Shown in pieces: positions 36,723 through 46,191 of a stretch of 64,000 bases of DNA. Position numbers and translations under genes: made by a program. The notes beneath the pieces were generated by a model that was not told where the DNA came from, made no database searches, and saw only the letters and a program-made list of their open reading frames with translations. How positions within the stretch are numbered: position 1 is the first letter of the stretch; every line of letters begins with the position of its first letter. Source of the DNA: Phytopseudomonas straminea (lineage in GTDB: Bacteria > Pseudomonadota > Gammaproteobacteria > Pseudomonadales > Pseudomonadaceae); assembly GCF_900112645.1 (NCBI RefSeq), contig NZ_FOMO01000006.1, positions 62,001-126,000 of the forward strand, in the 5' to 3' direction.

Positions 36723-37442
36723 ATGACATTGCCGCCCACATCCAGCCAGGATGCGCTGATCCTGATTGCCGAGGACGAGAGCGAGATCGCCGAGATCCTC
36801 GCCGCCTACCTGCAGCGCGGTGGTTTGCGCACCGTGCACGCCCGCGACGGCCAGGAGGCACTGCTCCATCACCAGACGCTCAAGCCCGACCTGGTACTGC
36901 TCGATGTACAGATGCCGCGTCTGGATGGCTGGCAGGTGCTGGCCGAGATCCGTCACCGTGGCGACACGCCGGTGATCATGCTCACCGCGCTGGATCAGGA
37001 CATCGACAAGCTGATGGGCCTGCGCATCGGCGCCGACGACTACGTGGTCAAACCCTTCAACCCGGCCGAGGTGGTGGCCCGGGTCAGCGCCGTACTGCGT
37101 CGCGCCAAGACCGGTGGTGCGGCCGGCAGCCGACTGCTGCGCGTCGGCCAGTTCCAGGTCGACCTGGATAACCACGAGGCCACGGTCAACTGCGACGACC
37201 GACAACACGCCCTCGACCTGACCCTTACCGAATTCAAGATCTTGGTCACCCTGATGCGCACGCCCAAGCGGGTATTCAGCCGCGCCGAACTGCTGGTCGG
37301 CTGCCTCCCCGAAGGCGACACCCAGGAACGCACCGTGGACAGCCACATCAGCAAGCTGCGCCGCAAACTGGAAAACCTCGGTATCCAAGGCACGCCGGTG
37401 AGCGTGCGTGGCGTCGGCTACCGCTTCGGGAGTGGCACATGA
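36723..37442 (+). CDS. Response regulator, AdeR/BaeR-like
   Basis: This 239-residue OmpR-family regulator has an N-terminal receiver with AEDE acidic pocket, phosphoacceptor Asp in LVLLDVQMPRLDGW, and Lys in VVKPFN, then a winged helix (RAELLVGCLPEGDTQERTVD...SKLRRKL, ending [12 protein letters not shown]). The block PVIMLTALDQDIDKLMGLRI is almost the same as in AdeR, and the extra residues before the receiver are also shared. AAGG precedes the ATG at 36723. It overlaps the kinase gene and is divergent from the pump operon it most likely activates. Confidence 0.92.
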   Translation: MTLPPTSSQDALILIAEDESEIAEILAAYLQRGGLRTVHARDGQEALLHHQTLKPDLVLLDVQMPRLDGWQVLAEIRHRGDTPVIMLTALDQDIDKLMGLRIGADDYVVKPFNPAEVVARVSAVLRRAKTGGAAGSRLLRVGQFQVDLDNHEATVNCDDRQHALDLTLTEFKILVTLMRTPKRVFSRAELLVGCLPEGDTQERTVDSHISKLRRKLENLGIQGTPVSVRGVGYRFGSGT

Positions 37443-38506
37443 GCGGCGCGGTGAGTCTGCGCCGGCAGATCCTGCTGTCACTGAGCATCATGGCGTTGGG
37501 CGTGATCCTGCTGTCCATCGTCGGCAGCTACGCGTTCTACGCCATCGCTTCGACCCTGGCGCCCGGCAGCATCTCGGAAACCTGGGTGCCCTCGGGCATC
37601 GAAATGCTGTGGATGGCCGGCACCATACTGGTGGCGCTGTGCATCGCCGGCTACGTAGGCGTGCGCCTGTCCCGGCGCATTCTTACCCCGCTCAACTCGG
37701 TGGCCCACAGCCTGCGGGAGATCGCTCAGGGCAACCTGCAGGCCCGCGCCGCACCGGATGACCGGGCGCTGGGCGAAGCCGGGCAACTGGTGCGCGACTT
37801 CAACGCCATGGCCGAGCGCCTGCAGAGCGTGACCCGCGAACAGCAGTTCTGGAACGCCGCGGTGGCCCACGAATTGCGCACCCCGGTAACCATCCTGCGC
37901 GGGCGCCTGCAAGGCCTCGCCGAAGGCGTATTCACGCCCAGCACGGAAACTTTCGAAGGGCTGCTGCGCCAGGTCGAAGGGCTTGGCCGGCTGATCGAAG
38001 ACCTGCGCGTGCTGAGCCTGGGCGACAGCGACCACCTGCAACTGGACCAGGCCAACACCTGCCCCGCCGAAGGTATCGCGGCCACCGTGCAGGCTTTCGC
38101 TGGTCGTTTACAGGCCCGCGGCTTCGAGCTGCAGTTGCAGCTCGATGAGCAGACGTGTGTGGTCTGCGACGAATTTCGCCTGCGTCAGGCGCTGATCGCC
38201 CTGCTGGAAAATACCCTGGCCCATGCCGACGCAGGCCCATTGCGAATCGAAGCCGGTGTGGTGAATGACAGCTACCAGCTGAGCATCACGGACAGCGGCC
38301 CGGGCATCGACACCGAACTGGCCAGCCAAGTGTTCGAGGCGTTTCGCCGTGGCGATCCGTCGCGTTCGCGAAACAGCGGCGGCAGCGGCCTGGGCCTGGC
38401 GGTGGTCCGGGCTATCGCTCAGGCCCATGGTGGACAGGCGCGCTGCGAACGGGCGGGAGGCGGAACGCGGTTTGTCGTGCAATTGCCGTTAGCTCACGAG
38501 CGCTAA
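37439..38506 (+). CDS. Sensor histidine kinase, AdeS/BaeS-like
   Basis: The product has 355 residues: two transmembrane helices (about 10-35 and 60-80) with a very short periplasmic loop, a HAMP domain, the H box [20 protein letters not shown], and an ATPase domain with the G boxes ITDSGPGI and [10 protein letters not shown]. The short extracytoplasmic part suggests sensing in or near the membrane. The H box and the following [10 protein letters not shown] and [17 protein letters not shown] closely follow AdeS. Its start overlaps the regulator's end by 4 bp, and its stop codon overlaps that of the convergent HD-GYP gene. Confidence 0.92.
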   Translation: MSGAVSLRRQILLSLSIMALGVILLSIVGSYAFYAIASTLAPGSISETWVPSGIEMLWMAGTILVALCIAGYVGVRLSRRILTPLNSVAHSLREIAQGNLQARAAPDDRALGEAGQLVRDFNAMAERLQSVTREQQFWNAAVAHELRTPVTILRGRLQGLAEGVFTPSTETFEGLLRQVEGLGRLIEDLRVLSLGDSDHLQLDQANTCPAEGIAATVQAFAGRLQARGFELQLQLDEQTCVVCDEFRLRQALIALLENTLAHADAGPLRIEAGVVNDSYQLSITDSGPGIDTELASQVFEAFRRGDPSRSRNSGGSGLGLAVVRAIAQAHGGQARCERAGGGTRFVVQLPLAHER

Positions 38507-39723
38507 CGCCAGAAGTCGTCGAGATTGCTGAATCCCCACTCGGCTGGATCTTCACGGCTGACGATGCGGTCGTTGGCGCCAGACCTCGACAGATCGACCT
38601 CCTGCTGGGTAATCGCCACCTTGCTCTTCGCCGAGAAGAACACCCGCACAACAGGCGTGGTCAGCTTGCCGGGCAGCAAGTCGACCACCACACCAAGTCG
38701 CCCGGACTCCAGGCGCACCAGCGAGCCCAGCGGATAGATGCCGACCGTGCGCACCAGAGCATGGAACACATGGGTATCGAAATGACCGGTCCACTGTGCC
38801 ATCCGAGCCAGCGACTCGGCCGGGTTCCAGGCGTGCTTGTAAGGCCGGTTGGAGGTAATGGCGTCGTACACATCGCAGACCGCGCCCATGCGCGCCAGCA
38901 GGCTGATCGCCTCACCAGCCAGACGGCCGGGATAACCGCTGCCGTCATATTTCTCGTGGTGCCGCAGGCAAACGTCCAGCGCCGACTCGGGCAGCGAACC
39001 GGCCGCCTGCAGCATGGCGTGGCCGCGCTCCGGATGGCTGCGCATGATGGCGAACTCGACCTCCGTCAGGCTGCCGGGCTTGTTGAGTACTTCCAGCGGC
39101 ATGGCCATCTTGCCGACATCGTGCAGCAGTCCGGCGAGACCGGCTTCCCGGGCACGCGCCTCGTCCAGACCCAGTTGCCGGGCCAGCGACAGCATCAGCG
39201 CACACACGGCCACCGAGTGCATGTAAGTGTATTCATCCTTGCTCTTCAGGCGCGCCAGGCCGAGCAACGCCGAACTGTTGCGCGCCAGCGACTCGCCGAT
39301 ATCAGCGACCAGCGGCAGGCAGCTTTCGACATTGATGGCATTGCCCAGGCGCGCCTCCTGGAACAGCTCGGTGACGGCTTTCTTGGAACGATTGATCAGC
39401 TTGGCGGCGCGTTGCAGTTCGTCACGCACACTGCAGCTGGGCACGGTCGCAGGTGGCGAGACAGCTGGGGCGATGATCTCGGCGGGTACGACAATTTGAG
39501 CGGCCGAAGGCGCAGGCGCCTGAGCGGCCTGGACGGCGACATCCAGCCCCTTGCTGGTGTCGATCCACACACCGAGCACACCGCTCTGGCGCACTCGGGC
39601 CAGGTCTTCGGCATCCTCGATGACGAAACGACTTTTCCAGAATGGATGCGACAGCCAGTTGCCATCGAAGCCCTGGATGAACATGCCGATACGCACGGCC
39701 TGGGTGGGGATTTTTTTCAGCAT
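38503..39723 (-). CDS. HD-GYP domain c-di-GMP phosphodiesterase with DUF3391
   Basis: The 406-residue cytoplasmic protein has an N-terminal DUF3391 domain (about 1-130, beginning [20 protein letters not shown]) and a C-terminal HD-GYP domain. The metal and GYP motifs are complete: [21 protein letters not shown] (HD), [14 protein letters not shown] (GYP) and [15 protein letters not shown]. It should hydrolyse c-di-GMP to pGpG or GMP, lowering c-di-GMP and favouring motility over biofilm. It is a single gene, converging on the AdeS-like gene with overlapping stops. Confidence 0.92.
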   Translation of the reverse strand: MLKKIPTQAVRIGMFIQGFDGNWLSHPFWKSRFVIEDAEDLARVRQSGVLGVWIDTSKGLDVAVQAAQAPAPSAAQIVVPAEIIAPAVSPPATVPSCSVRDELQRAAKLINRSKKAVTELFQEARLGNAINVESCLPLVADIGESLARNSSALLGLARLKSKDEYTYMHSVAVCALMLSLARQLGLDEARAREAGLAGLLHDVGKMAMPLEVLNKPGSLTEVEFAIMRSHPERGHAMLQAAGSLPESALDVCLRHHEKYDGSGYPGRLAGEAISLLARMGAVCDVYDAITSNRPYKHAWNPAESLARMAQWTGHFDTHVFHALVRTVGIYPLGSLVRLESGRLGVVVDLLPGKLTTPVVRVFFSAKSKVAITQQEVDLSRSGANDRIVSREDPAEWGFSNLDDFWR

Positions 39724-39858
39724 GGGCGCCTCGATAGAACTCAGCGAACGCGTTGATGCCTGCTCACTAATCTAGCGCGTTTCAAGGCGATAAGGTGGCT
39801 GGCGCCGTCACCAATTACGGGTTAGTTTGACGCCCCTTTTCCCGGACGATGTGCTGCC

Positions 39859-40083
39859 ATGCTGCCACGCAAGCTTCACCGCCTGACCATCCTCGGCCTG
39901 GTGTTTTTCATCCTCGGTCTGATCGGCGTCGTGTACGCCCTGTACCAGATATACACCGGCCCGCGCCCGGCCAACCCGGACCTGACCCGCAGCCTGGTGA
40001 TCGCTGCCGGCATGCAGTTGACCGGCTACGTACTGCTCAACCGCAACCGCTGGAAAATGATGACAGGTAAGAACGGCAAATAA
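39859..40083 (+). CDS. Small two-helix membrane protein, function unknown
   Basis: The 74-residue protein has two hydrophobic helices (about 9-31 and 44-61) joined by a polar stretch TGPRPANPDLTR, and a basic tail (NRNRWKMMTGKNGK) that probably faces the cytoplasm. No family is recognised. No strong ribosome site is visible. It is a lone gene between the divergent HD-GYP gene and a palindromic repeat. Confidence 0.6.
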   Translation: MLPRKLHRLTILGLVFFILGLIGVVYALYQIYTGPRPANPDLTRSLVIAAGMQLTGYVLLNRNRWKMMTGKNGK

Positions 40084-40193
40084 ACGTCGCGCCGGATTGC
40101 CCGGCGCGGCTCTCTCTTCGAGCCTGTTCACGATCTTTGTGCGCATGAAACGGCAGCTGCAGCTACAAAGCAGAAGCGGTCGGTGAGCATGTA

Positions 40194-40253
40194 GGAGGGG
40201 CTTTAGCCCCGAGCTTTACTAGGCTGCAAAAAGCTCGGGGCTAAAGCCCCTCC
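40194..40253. repeat. Palindromic extragenic (REP-type) element
   Basis: Perfect 24-bp arms (40194-40217 and 40230-40253, GGAGGGGCTTTAGCCCCGAG... and complement) surround a 12-nt loop. The GTAGGAG-GGCTTTAGCC pattern is typical of Pseudomonas REP sequences. It lies between convergent genes and can act as a terminator-like or mRNA-stabilising structure. Confidence 0.8.
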
Positions 40254-40345
40254 CACCAGATAGCGAAAGGCCGCTCCCACCACTTAGCTACCAAAATCGA
40301 CGAACCTGGCTGAAACATCATGAGCAGGTTCTTAGCGCAATGACC

Positions 40346-41821
40346 TCAGCGGAACGGCGGCTCGTCGAAGCTGCGCAGCTTGCGCGAGTGCAGCGAGTTG
40401 AGCTGGCCGCGCAAAAGATCCAGCGCGGCAATGCCGATATGCAAGTGCTGAGTCACCGCCCGCTCGTAGAACGCACCGGCCGCGCCCGGCAGCTTGATCT
40501 CGCTGTGCAGCGGTTTGTCAGACACGCACAGCAAGGTGCCGTACGGCACGCGCAGGCGATAGCCTTGGGCGGCGATGGTGCCGCTTTCCATATCCACCGC
40601 CACGGCCCGCGACAGGTTGATCAGCGGCCGTTCCTGGGCCCAACGCAGCTCCCAGTTGCGGTCGTCGTAGGTCAGCACGGTGCCGGTACGCAGGCGACGT
40701 TTTAGATCATCCCCACGCTCGCCGGTGACCTGGGCGGCGGCATCCTGCAGCGCCTGCTGCACCTCGGCCAGGGCCGGCAGCGGAATGTGCGGCGGTAGCA
40801 CGCGATCAAGAATGCCGTCGCGGCGCATGTAGGCGTGCGCCAGCACGTAGTCGCCGATGGTTTGCGACTGCCGCAGGCCGCCGCAGTGGCCGATCATCAG
40901 CCAGCAGTGCGGGCGCAGCACGGCCAGGTGGTCGGTGATGTTCTTGGCGTTGGACGGGCCGACGCCGATGTTGACCAGGGTGATGCCGTCGCCATCGGTG
41001 GCCTGCAGGTGGTAAGCCGGCATCTGGTAACGGTGCCAGACCACGCTCTCGATAATTGCCTGCATCTCGCCTTCGGCCATGCCGCGTTCGACCACCACGT
41101 TGCCCGGCAGCACCATGCGGGTGAAGCGCGAGTCGCACTGCAGCATGTCCAGGCCATGGCGGATGAACTGATCGACGTAGCGGTGGTAGTTGGTCAGCAG
41201 GATCCATGGCTGCACATGGCGCCAGTCACTGCCGGTGTAGTGCTGGATGCGCTTGAGCGAGAAGTCGGTGCGCGCCGCGTCGAACAGCGCCAGGGGCAGC
41301 GGGTCGATGTTCTCCCAGTCGTATAGGCCGTCGGCGGTGCCATCGGTGGCGGCGGAGAGGTCGGTGCTGGGGAACACTCGCGCCAGCTCGGCGGCGGTCA
41401 CGCCACTGCCGGCCAACTCGTCACCGCCCTCGACCACGTAAGGGTAAGGAATGTATTGCTCGCTGACCCCGACTTCTACGGTCAGGGTGAAGTCGGCCAT
41501 CAGCGGCTGCAGCTGCTCGAGCAGGTACTTACGAAACGCCGCCGGATGGGTGATGGTCACGCTGTAGGTGCCGGGCACCTGTACCTTGGCGTAGGCGCGC
41601 ACGGTGGTCGGCACTTCGCCCTGGCAATCGTAAGTCAGGCGCAGCTCGGGATAGCGGAACAGCTCCTGCTCGTCGGCATCGGGCCGCACGCGATCCTTGA
41701 GGTAGCGCTTGAGTGCCTGGCTCAGGCCTTCGGTGGCGCGCTGGTGCAGCGCGGCCAGGCGGTCAACGGCTTCTTCGGCAGTGTTGACGACGATAAAAGC
41801 GCCGTCTGTAGGAAGGGACAT
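40346..41821 (-). CDS. amn: AMP nucleosidase
   Basis: The 491-residue enzyme hydrolyses AMP to adenine and ribose 5-phosphate, helping to regulate adenylate pools. It has an N-terminal regulatory domain and a C-terminal nucleoside-phosphorylase fold, visible in LVNIGVGPSNAKNITDHL, WLMIGHCGGLR, and AVDMESGTIAAQGYRLRVP with the Glu typical of the family. The length fits the E. coli enzyme. The start at 41821 has AAGGAACC upstream; an ATG at 41863 would add 14 residues and has no better site. Confidence 0.93.
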   Translation of the reverse strand: MSLPTDGAFIVVNTAEEAVDRLAALHQRATEGLSQALKRYLKDRVRPDADEQELFRYPELRLTYDCQGEVPTTVRAYAKVQVPGTYSVTITHPAAFRKYLLEQLQPLMADFTLTVEVGVSEQYIPYPYVVEGGDELAGSGVTAAELARVFPSTDLSAATDGTADGLYDWENIDPLPLALFDAARTDFSLKRIQHYTGSDWRHVQPWILLTNYHRYVDQFIRHGLDMLQCDSRFTRMVLPGNVVVERGMAEGEMQAIIESVVWHRYQMPAYHLQATDGDGITLVNIGVGPSNAKNITDHLAVLRPHCWLMIGHCGGLRQSQTIGDYVLAHAYMRRDGILDRVLPPHIPLPALAEVQQALQDAAAQVTGERGDDLKRRLRTGTVLTYDDRNWELRWAQERPLINLSRAVAVDMESGTIAAQGYRLRVPYGTLLCVSDKPLHSEIKLPGAAGAFYERAVTQHLHIGIAALDLLRGQLNSLHSRKLRSFDEPPFR

Positions 41822-41892
41822 GCACGGTTCCTTATCGTGAATTGCACGGATCATAGCTGACACGTATTACCGTCAGGGTGCAAGGGGCGCGC

Positions 41893-43233
41893 TCATAACG
41901 ACCAGGCTTCGGCAATGCGTTCCAGCGCGTGCTTGAGTTCGGCGCGGCTGCGCGCGGCGGCCAGGCTGATACGAATCGCGCTGGCCTGGGCCGGGCCGAC
42001 GGCGAACACGTCCGCCGGCACCACTTCCACGCCTGCAGCCCGGCAGGCCGCCACCAGCGCGCCGCTGTCCGGCGACTGCAGCCACAGGTGCGGCGCCACC
42101 TCACGTCCCGGCGGCATACGCGAGCCCAATACGCGGCTCGCCAGGCGCCAGCGCTGCTGCAGTTCTTCGCGTTGCCAGGCCAGTTTGCGGGCGGCGGTGC
42201 CACTCTCGATCCATTCGCAGGCCAGTGCCAGACACAACGGCGACACCGCCCAGCTGGTCGCGTGGCCTTGCGGGTCGATGCGTTTGAGCAGCGCCTGGGA
42301 CCCGTGCATGAAGCCCAGGCGCAGGCCCGGCGCCACGGTCTTCGACAGGCTGCTGACCAGCAGACTGCGCGCTGGCACCGCCGCGGCCAATGGCGCCTGG
42401 CTGCCAAGGGCGCCATAGATGTCATCCTCGATCAGCCACAGGCCATGGCGCTCCACCAGCTCGGCGATGCGCTGGCGCCGCTCGCCATCCATGCTGCTGC
42501 CGGTAGGGTTCTGCAGACACGGCGTGAGCACCAGCACCCGCGCGCCGGTGGCGCGTATCTGACGGTCGAGGTCCTGAGGAAGAATGCCGCGCTCGTCCAT
42601 GGCCACGCCGTGCAGCGGCAGCCGCAACTGGCGGGCAGCGGCCTTGATGCCAGGCGCGGTGAAGGCTTCGGCGAGCACCGGGTCACCCGCCTCACACAGC
42701 GCCAGCAGCGCCGCCGACACGCCCTGCTGGGCACCCGCGCACAGCGCCACCTGAGACGGCGGTGTATGCACGCCGCGCTGCTGCAGCCACAGGCTGACGG
42801 CCACCCGCCCGCGCTGCTCGAGCTCGGCCGGCGCGTAGGCCTGCAGGGCATCCAGGCGCCCTTCGGCGATCATCCGCTGCAGGGTATGCGACAGGTCATC
42901 GCTGCCGCCATCGTGTACCGGCACGTTGGTCGACAGGTCAATGCCATCGACCGGCAGCCGTGGCTGCTTGAGGTGAAACAGGCTGGCTTCGTGGCTATCG
43001 GCCAACACGTAGGTACCGCGGCCGACCTCCCCGGACACCAGATGACGACGCGCCGCCTCGCGGTACGCCTGCATCACCGTGCTCGGGTTGATGCCCAGCG
43101 TCCAGGCCAGTCGCCGCTGGGGCGGCAGCCGTTCGCCGGGCTTGAGTTCACCCTTGCCGATGGCCACGGAGATCGCTTCGACCAGCGCCAGGTAAGTGGG
43201 CAGCGTGCTGCCCTGAAGGTCAGGTAACCACAT
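41893..43233 (-). CDS. MocR/GntR-type regulator with aminotransferase domain
   Basis: The 446-residue fusion has an N-terminal GntR winged helix (about 8-75, GELKPGERLPPQRRLAWTLG and NPSTVMQAYREAARRHLV) and a C-terminal fold-type I aminotransferase domain that binds PLP as an effector (lysine in VSSLSKTVAPGLRLG; LTPCLQNPTGSSM; WLIEDDIYGAL). Such proteins regulate amino acid or vitamin B6-related genes. It is divergent from a threonine-dehydratase-like gene, its likely target. The ATG at 43233 is chosen because it begins just before the winged helix; further upstream the frame enters the promoter. Confidence 0.9.
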   Translation of the reverse strand: MWLPDLQGSTLPTYLALVEAISVAIGKGELKPGERLPPQRRLAWTLGINPSTVMQAYREAARRHLVSGEVGRGTYVLADSHEASLFHLKQPRLPVDGIDLSTNVPVHDGGSDDLSHTLQRMIAEGRLDALQAYAPAELEQRGRVAVSLWLQQRGVHTPPSQVALCAGAQQGVSAALLALCEAGDPVLAEAFTAPGIKAAARQLRLPLHGVAMDERGILPQDLDRQIRATGARVLVLTPCLQNPTGSSMDGERRQRIAELVERHGLWLIEDDIYGALGSQAPLAAAVPARSLLVSSLSKTVAPGLRLGFMHGSQALLKRIDPQGHATSWAVSPLCLALACEWIESGTAARKLAWQREELQQRWRLASRVLGSRMPPGREVAPHLWLQSPDSGALVAACRAAGVEVVPADVFAVGPAQASAIRISLAAARSRAELKHALERIAEAWSL

Positions 43234-43239
43234 TGCTTG

Positions 43240-43269
43240 CCATGCAATATAAAGATTTACCCATACAAT
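43240..43269 (-). promoter_or_regulatory. Direct repeat, candidate MocR operator
   Basis: On the minus strand ATTGTATGG (43261-43269) and ATTGCATGG (43240-43248) are repeated 21 bp apart, about two helical turns, in the 82-bp divergent region. MocR-family regulators commonly use such direct repeats. Confidence 0.5.
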
Positions 43270-43315
43270 GCCCGAGCCGTAGCATCTGGTCAAAGCCCGC
43301 CCGGAGCACTACCCG

Positions 43316-44266
43316 ATGTTCGACCTCGCCGCCCTGCGCCAAGCCGTTACCCTGATCCGTCCAAGCATTCCGGCGACGCCGCAGTTCGCCTGGCCGCTGC
43401 TGGCCGAGCGCCTGGGTTGCGAAGTGTGGGTCAAGCACGAGAACCATACGCCGACCGGCGCCTTCAAGGTGCGCGGCGGGCTGGTCTATGTGGACCAGCT
43501 GTTGCGCCGCGAGCCGGGCATCAGTGGGCTGATCTCAGCGACCCGCGGCAATCACGGGCAAAGCATGGCGCTGGCCGCCCGCAAGGCCGGGTTGCCGATC
43601 GTCATCGTGGTACCGAAGGGCAATGCCCGGGAAAAGAACGCCGCCATGGCGGCTCTGGGTGCCGAAGTGATCGAGCACGGTTGCGACTTCGACGCTGCCC
43701 GCGCCAGGGCGGCCGAGCTGGCAGTGCAACGTGGCCTGCACTTCGTGCCCTCACTGCATCCGGATCTGATCCGCGGCGTGGCCACCTATGCGCTGGAGCT
43801 GTTCGAGGCCGCGCCGCCGCTCAAGCGCATCTATGTGCCCATCGGCCTGGGCTCAGGCATCTGCGGGGTAATCCGTACCCGCGACCTGCTCGGCCTGGAT
43901 ACCGAGGTGATCGGTGTGGTCAGCGCCGCCGCCGATGGTTATGCGCAGAGCTTCGCCGCCGGGCGGATCATCTGCACCGACAGCGCCGACACCATCGCCG
44001 ACGGCATGGCCTGCCGCATGCCGCAGCCCGCAGCGCTGGAGATCATTCGCGCCGGCGCGGCGCGCATCGTGCGGGTCGACGACGACGAGATCCGCCAGGC
44101 CATGCGCATCTACCACGAAGACACCCACAACCTGGCCGAAGGCGCCGGCGCGGCAGCCCTGGCGGCATTGATTCAGGAGCGAGAGATAAACCGTGGCGAG
44201 CGCGCCGCCGTGGTGCTAAGCGGCGCCAACGTCGACCGCGCGGCGCTGGCGGCGATCCTCGCCTGA
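43316..44266 (+). CDS. Threonine dehydratase-like PLP enzyme (fold type II)
   Basis: The 316-residue enzyme resembles catabolic threonine/serine dehydratases. The PLP lysine is K51 in PTGAFKVRGG, the Asn of the SxxNHG-type motif is in SATRGNHGQS, and the phosphate-binding glycine loop is PIGLGSGICG. No regulatory ACT domain is present, so it is of the short catabolic form. It deaminates L-threonine, L-serine or a hydroxy-amino acid to a 2-oxo acid and ammonia. It is divergent from, and probably regulated by, the MocR protein. Confidence 0.88.
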   Translation: MFDLAALRQAVTLIRPSIPATPQFAWPLLAERLGCEVWVKHENHTPTGAFKVRGGLVYVDQLLRREPGISGLISATRGNHGQSMALAARKAGLPIVIVVPKGNAREKNAAMAALGAEVIEHGCDFDAARARAAELAVQRGLHFVPSLHPDLIRGVATYALELFEAAPPLKRIYVPIGLGSGICGVIRTRDLLGLDTEVIGVVSAAADGYAQSFAAGRIICTDSADTIADGMACRMPQPAALEIIRAGAARIVRVDDDEIRQAMRIYHEDTHNLAEGAGAAALAALIQEREINRGERAAVVLSGANVDRAALAAILA

Positions 44267-44279
44267 GGGCCCGAGCCGG

Positions 44280-45179
44280 CTAAACGCTGATCGACAGCGT
44301 CGCGCCGACCGAAACGGACAGGGACAAACCGCCGCCAGCCATTTCGCCTGCGGCTTTCTCGACCTCGGCGAGCTGCTTGTCGATGCCGTCGATGAGTTTC
44401 TTGTTCTCTTCGTCCGGCTTGCCGCTGATCTGCGAGCGCACCATGGCCAGCAGCTGCTTGAGCTGGGCGGCGACCTTCTTCAGTTCTTCGGCGTCGGCAC
44501 GGCGCTGACGCTCGTTGCGCTCCTGGCGGGCTTGGCTGATCGCGGCCTGGGCCTGCTCTTCGGCATCCTGCTCCGGTTCGTCTTCCTGCTCGGCCTCTTC
44601 ACCGGCCGCCAATTCGGCCGTCTCGGCATTCACCTCGGAGCTTTCAGCTACTGCCTCAGGCTCGACCACCACCTCGGCAGTCGGCTCTGCCTCGCTCACC
44701 GCCTCGGCCGTGACCGTCTCCTGCGCCGCCGTACTTTCGCCCTCGCCGGCCTTGGCGCCCATACCGACCGATGAGGCTGTGCCACCAGAGGGTTCCTTGA
44801 GCACCGCTGCAGCCTGCCCCAGTTCCTGTGCCAGTTGCTTGATCTGCCGCAGCGCGCCTTTGGCAGCAGAGGGCCCGAGCGCCACGACCAGCTGCTTGAG
44901 CATTTCAATACGGCGCTTGATGTCTTCCAGGCGCTGGCGCGCGGCATCCTTGCGAGACTCGTCCTGCCTGGCCTGCATCTCGCGCAGCTTGCCAAAGGCA
45001 TCGCGCATGCTCTTCGCACGCTTCTGGGCGTATTCGCTGAGGGTGACGGTTACCGAGGGCTGCTGCTCCGGCTCGCTGGCCGCCTTCCCGGCTTCGCCTT
45101 TGCCTGGCTTCGCAGTGGTTGCAGCTGTGGTTCTAACCGGTGGCGCGGAGCTTGCGCCCGAGGGGGTGATGGCCGACAT
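44280..45179 (-). CDS. Hypothetical Ala/Glu/Gln-rich coiled-coil protein
   Basis: The 299-residue protein is of low complexity. From the ATG at 45179 (AGGACG upstream) it has a flexible N-terminus rich in Thr, Ala and Pro (about 1-50), a charged coiled coil (about 60-135), an acidic stretch rich in Glu and Ala (about 150-210), a second coiled coil (about 220-280), and an odd end GGGLSLSVSVGATLSISV of alternating hydrophobic and small residues. No signal peptide is present. No family was recognised; a structural or scaffolding role is only a guess. Confidence 0.65.
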   Translation of the reverse strand: MSAITPSGASSAPPVRTTAATTAKPGKGEAGKAASEPEQQPSVTVTLSEYAQKRAKSMRDAFGKLREMQARQDESRKDAARQRLEDIKRRIEMLKQLVVALGPSAAKGALRQIKQLAQELGQAAAVLKEPSGGTASSVGMGAKAGEGESTAAQETVTAEAVSEAEPTAEVVVEPEAVAESSEVNAETAELAAGEEAEQEDEPEQDAEEQAQAAISQARQERNERQRRADAEELKKVAAQLKQLLAMVRSQISGKPDEENKKLIDGIDKQLAEVEKAAGEMAGGGLSLSVSVGATLSISV

Positions 45180-45269
45180 GCTACGTCCTGTGCCTGGCGA
45201 ATGTGCACAGAGTATCGGCTCGCCAGACGACATCTTGAAGCCCTGCTGCCGAGCGGCAGGCAGAAAGCA

Positions 45270-45297
45270 CGAAGCCCCGGCATGGGCCGGGGCTTCG
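45270..45297 (-). terminator. Strong hairpin after the CsbD gene
   Basis: A perfect 12-bp stem (CGAAGCCCCGGC and complement, 4-nt loop) lies 32 bp past the CsbD stop. The T-run on the minus strand is short and interrupted. Confidence 0.7.
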
Positions 45298-45328
45298 CGT
45301 ATCACGCTGGTAGCTACCAGCAGCGAGG

Positions 45329-45526
45329 TCAGTACTTGCTACGAAAATCGCGCAGTTCTTCCTCGGCCTTTTCCTTGGTCCAGCCATAGCGCTCCTGCAG
45401 TTTACCCGCCAGGTATTCACTATGGCCCTCGGCGACATCCACGTCGTCGTTGGTGAGCTTGCCCCAGCGCGCCTTCATATCGCCACTGAGTTGCTTCCAC
45501 TTACCTTTGATGATGTCGGAATTCAT
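45329..45526 (-). CDS. CsbD-family stress protein
   Basis: The 65-residue hydrophilic protein is of the CsbD/YjbJ family: [20 protein letters not shown], then [14 protein letters not shown], and [20 protein letters not shown]. Members are abundant under general stress, stationary phase or in biofilms, but their molecular role is unknown. GGAG precedes the ATG at 45526. It lies downstream of a BON-domain gene on the same strand; the two are often found together and may be coregulated. Confidence 0.93.
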   Translation of the reverse strand: MNSDIIKGKWKQLSGDMKARWGKLTNDDVDVAEGHSEYLAGKLQERYGWTKEKAEEELRDFRSKY

Positions 45527-45579
45527 GATGCATTCTCCAAGGAAGGAGGCAGGCCGCGGTGGCCTGCCCTGGCCCATGA

Positions 45580-45945
45580 TCAGTCGGCAGCTTTCAGGCC
45601 GTCAGCGGAAACCGCTTGAACGCCTTTGATTTCCTTGGCTTTGGCAACAGCCAGGTCACGCTCGGCTTCGGTTTTCACTACGCCGGACAGGGAAACCACG
45701 CCTTTGTTGGTCTCGACCTTGATGTCCAGAGCGCTGAGGCCGTCGTCAGCCAGGAAGGACGATTTGACCTTGCTGGTGATCCAGGTGTCGGAAACGGCTT
45801 CTTCAGCCTTGTCCATGGTGTTGGCAGCCAGCATGGTCGGCTGGGTGCTGTTGTAGGTATCGGCGAAAGCGGTACCCGCCACGGACAAGCTCAGGGCGGT
45901 CGCAGTGATAGCGGCAAAAGCGAACTTATTGATTGGCTGTTTCAT
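45580..45945 (-). CDS. BON-domain periplasmic protein (OsmY-like)
   Basis: The 121-residue product has a signal peptide (about 1-28, AGTAFA) and one BON domain (about 52-118: [20 protein letters not shown], then [16 protein letters not shown], and [10 protein letters not shown]). BON proteins bind to phospholipid or other envelope surfaces and are induced by osmotic or general stress, as OsmY is. AGGAG precedes the ATG at 45945. The upstream 240 bp are AT-rich and probably carry its promoter. The adjacent CsbD gene is likely cotranscribed. Confidence 0.9.
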   Translation of the reverse strand: MKQPINKFAFAAITATALSLSVAGTAFADTYNSTQPTMLAANTMDKAEEAVSDTWITSKVKSSFLADDGLSALDIKVETNKGVVSLSGVVKTEAERDLAVAKAKEIKGVQAVSADGLKAAD

Positions 45946-46191
45946 GGGCAACACTCCTGTTTCATTCAAGTTCGCCACATCCAACTTCAGGGCTGTGGCT
46001 TCCCCTTGAATATCGCAAGCGCTGTGCCAGGTTTTGGAATGATAAATAATCCTTAAAAAACAACAACTTATACAGATAAAAAGATAATGATTGCCGTGCA
46101 AACTGCAAGTTCAAGCGTAACGGCTCAGGCAGATTGCACGAAGTGACTTAATGCCATCATGCAAGCAGCGCATCCAAACTCTAGAAACGAA

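Noticed and set aside
29286..38506. Naming the pump as MexAB-OprM or MexEF-OprN.
   Set aside because: The divergent two-component pair and the adaptor and regulator sequences resemble AdeABC-AdeRS more; the exact orthologue in Pseudomonas cannot be fixed without a database search.
40194..40253. CRISPR array.
   Set aside because: Only one palindrome is present, without regularly spaced repeats and spacers; the same applies to the compound repeat at 52832-52981.
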